DNA of 64,000 nucleotides from Chloroflexi bacterium bin20 (lineage in GTDB: Bacteria; Chloroflexota; Anaerolineae; Aggregatilineales; Phototrophicaceae), in the NCBI GenBank assembly GCA_002238485.1, contig MPMG01000003.1, forward strand, positions 1-64,000, given 5' to 3'. The position numbers and the translations under genes are program-made. The notes beneath the pieces were generated by a model, which did not search any database, was not told the DNA's origin, and worked only from the letters and a program-made list of their open reading frames with translations. This document shows, piece after piece, positions 62,146 through 64,000 of this stretch (position 1 is the first letter of the stretch; every line of letters begins with the position of its first letter).

Positions 62146-64000
62146 CTAATTGCGACGCCGCCCGATCAAGAAGAGCAAGAGCAGCAGCGCCAAGCCGCCG
62201 ACTACTGCGGCGATCGCCAAGACATCATCGCGCGTAGCTGGCTCGTCAGTTGCTGGCGCTTCAATCTCGGTGATGGTTACCGGCGTCAAGGTTGGCTGGG
62301 CTGTTGGCTCGACCACGGCGGCTTCGGTTGGCGCTTCGGTATCGGCGGGCTGCATCTCGGTTGGCGCTGCGGTGGCTGTCTGCGCCACGGCTGTTTCGAG
62401 TTGCGCTGTAGCGGTGGCTTCCGCATCCAAGGTGCCTTGCAGCCGCGCGATCAAGCTCGATTCTGCCTGGGCGGTCGCTGTAATGTCCTCAGTCGGAGTC
62501 GGTGAGTTGGTCGGTGTGTCAGTTGGGGCAGGCGTGTCCGTCGGCGTGTCAGTCGGGACAGGTGTATCAGTCGGCGTGTCAGTCGGGACAGGCGTATCGG
62601 TCGGCGTGCCAGTCGGGACCGGCGTATCGGTCGGCGTGTCAGTCGGGACAGGCGTATCGGTCGGTGTGTCCGTTGGGACAGGTGTATCGGTCGGCGTGTC
62701 TGTCGGGACAGGCGTATCGGTCGGCGTGTCTGTCGGGACAGGCGTATCGGTCGGCGTGTCCGTTGGGACAGGTGTATCGGTCGGCGTGTCTGTTGGGACA
62801 GGCGTATCGGTTGGCGTGTCGCTTGGGACAGGCGTATCAGTCGGCGTGTCCGTTGGGACAGGTGTATCGGTCGGCGTGTCAGTCGGGATCGGTGTATCGG
62901 TTGGCGCGTTCGTTGGGACAGGTGTATCGGTTGGCGTGTCTGTCGGGACAGGCGTATCGGTCGGCGTGTCCGTTGGGGCAGGCGTATCGGTCGGCGTGTC
63001 CGTCGGGACAGGCGTATCGGTTGGCGTGTCAGTCGGGACAGGTGTATCAGTCGGCGTGTCCGTCGGGACAGGCGTATCGGTTGGCGTGTCCGTTGGGACA
63101 GGCGTATCGGTTGGCGTGTCCGTCGGGACAGGCGTATCGGTTGGCGCGTTCGTTGGGATCGGTGTATCGGTTGGCGTGTCCGTCGGGACAGGCGTGTCGG
63201 TTGGCGCGTTCGTTGGGACAGGCGTATCGGTTGGCGTGTCCGTCGGGACAGGCGTGTCCGTCGGCGTGTCCGTTGGGACAGGCGTATCAGTCGGCGTGTC
63301 GCTTGGGACAGGCGTATCGGTTGGCGTGTCTGTCGGGATCGGTGTATCGGTTGGCGTGTCTGTCGGGACAGGCGTGTCGGTTGGCGTGTCGCTTGGGACA
63401 GGCGTATCGGTTGGCAACGGCGTACTCGTGTTTGTTGGCAGCGGCGTATTTGTGTCTGTTGGCAACGGCGTGTTTGTGTTTGTTGGCAACGGCGTATTTG
63501 TGTTCGCCGGTAGCTGCGTACTCGTGTTCGCCGGTAGCTGCGTACTCGTGTTTGTTGGCAACGGCGTGCCCGTGTCTGTTGGCAACGGCGTGCCCGTGTC
63601 CGTTGGGACAGGTGTATCGGTTGGCGTGTTCGTTGGCAACGGCGTGGCCGTGGCAGTCTCAGTTGGTGTATTCGTGTATGTCGGCGTCGGCGGCAGACTG
63701 ATCGTGAATGGCAGCGTGACTGTGCTCGTCTCGCCACCTGCATTGGTGACCCTCACTTCGGCTTCGTGCGCGCCATCACCCAGGCTTTCGGCGGGAATCG
63801 TAAACGTGTCCGCTTCGACTGGCTGAGGATCGCCGCCATCGTATGCCACTTCGACGCGTTCGATCTCGGTTTGCCCGCCCGTCTGGATCTGCACATCTTC
63901 CGCTGCGCTGATGACGCTGCCTGCAGACAGACCGCTCAGCGAGACGGTTGGCGGCAATGCGGCGACTTCAAAGTCGAGGGTCTGGGTTGATTGCGCGCCG
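62146..64000 (-). CDS. wall/membrane-anchored protein with TDTPVPTDTP decapeptide repeats, partial
   Basis: The frame is open at the right edge, so the start is missing; about 617 residues are visible. An Ig-like or beta-sandwich segment (SVISAAEDVQIQTGGQTEIERVEVAYDG-type, split here) is followed by a Thr/Pro stalk of roughly 300 residues and a C-terminal membrane span with a basic tail (LLLLLFLIGRRRN). So the protein sticks out from the membrane on a rigid, possibly glycosylated stalk. The first part may be a VWA or adhesion domain, but it is not in this window. Confidence 0.8.
   Translation of the reverse strand, partial: GAQSTQTLDFEVAALPPTVSLSGLSAGSVISAAEDVQIQTGGQTEIERVEVAYDGGDPQPVEADTFTIPAESLGDGAHEAEVRVTNAGGETSTVTLPFTISLPPTPTYTNTPTETATATPLPTNTPTDTPVPTDTGTPLPTDTGTPLPTNTSTQLPANTSTQLPANTNTPLPTNTNTPLPTDTNTPLPTNTSTPLPTDTPVPSDTPTDTPVPTDTPTDTPIPTDTPTDTPVPSDTPTDTPVPTDTPTDTPVPTDTPTDTPVPTNAPTDTPVPTDTPTDTPIPTNAPTDTPVPTDTPTDTPVPTDTPTDTPVPTDTPTDTPVPTDTPTDTPVPTDTPTDTPAPTDTPTDTPVPTDTPTDTPVPTNAPTDTPIPTDTPTDTPVPTDTPTDTPVPSDTPTDTPVPTDTPTDTPVPTDTPTDTPVPTDTPTDTPVPTDTPTDTPVPTDTPTDTPVPTDTPTDTPVPTGTPTDTPVPTDTPTDTPVPTDTPTDTPAPTDTPTNSPTPTEDITATAQAESSLIARLQGTLDAEATATAQLETAVAQTATAAPTEMQPADTEAPTEAAVVEPTAQPTLTPVTITEIEAPATDEPATRDDVLAIAAVVGGLALLLLLFLIGRRRN
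62505..63415 (-). repeat. 30-bp tandem repeat array, about 30 copies
   Basis: Units of 30 bases encode TDTPVPTDTP with small changes (VPTNAP, IPTDTP, VPSDTP). A more varied array (NTPLPTNT units) continues to about 63660. Third-position differences between units show it is not a very recent expansion. It creates long false reading frames on both strands. Confidence 0.95.

Noticed and set aside
62505..63415. Possible CRISPR array
   Set aside because: Units follow one another without unique spacers and encode a peptide repeat.
62150..63826. Long frames on both strands through the tandem repeats (SVGVSVGTGV and similar)
   Set aside because: A 30-bp period keeps every frame open. Only the minus-strand frame ends in a membrane anchor and continues into non-repeat sequence.

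Overview
The window looks like a chromosomal segment of a bacterium with fairly high GC content, most likely a Chloroflexota member of the Anaerolineae type. That placement is an inference from gene style, not from a marker gene: secreted Thr/Pro-rich proteins with SH3b and choice-of-anchor-like beta-helix domains, CUT1 sugar ABC transporters without their own ATPase, a DUF177 gene next to a sigma-70 gene, and interspersed GC-rich palindromes. Two tRNA genes, a sigma factor and cell-wall genes point to a chromosome rather than a plasmid or phage. No integrase, transposase or CRISPR array was seen.

Layout. (1) 1-4.9 kb: a secreted beta-helix/SH3b protein whose reading frame is broken by a 12-C run just after the start codon, tRNA-Ser(GGA), and a fused two-domain molybdenum hydroxylase. 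(2) 4.9-40.1 kb: a large carbohydrate-use region. It has five GH29 alpha-L-fucosidases, two formylglycine sulfatases, a GHL6-like glycosidase, a heparinase II/III-like lyase, a secreted beta-helix (pectate-lyase-like) protein, two CUT1 ABC importers, two MFS transporters, a fucose-dehydrogenase-like aldo/keto reductase, an SDR, an Ldh-family dehydrogenase, an APH-like kinase and an IclR regulator. The likely substrate is a sulfated, fucose-rich glycan such as fucoidan. All five fucosidases and both sulfatases lack signal peptides, so uptake of oligosaccharides followed by degradation in the cytoplasm is the simplest model. A divergent GroEL paralogue and a BNR beta-propeller protein head one of the fucosidase/MFS operons. 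(3) 40.1-64 kb: core and cell-surface genes: tRNA-Arg(ACG), an SH3b lipoprotein, a polyprenyl synthase, an LppX-like protein, a GT2, a class A PBP, an M28 peptidase, SigA, DUF177, a DUF309 fusion, an S9 peptidase, a methyltransferase, several GT4/GT39 enzymes, an atypical response regulator, a truncated MATE gene and a wall-anchored protein with about 30 copies of a 30-bp repeat running off the right edge.

Regulation visible in sequence: sigma-70 type promoters with 16-18 bp spacers, including a back-to-back pair at 30745-30834 that would drive two large ABC-transporter operons in opposite directions; palindromes in or near promoters at 7919, 30786 and 37203 that may be operators; and two promoters (38576 and 40264) placed so close to the start codon that the mRNAs should be leaderless.

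Product names come from recognisable motifs read by eye. Exact substrate specificities, enzymatic linkage and taxonomy cannot be settled without database searches.
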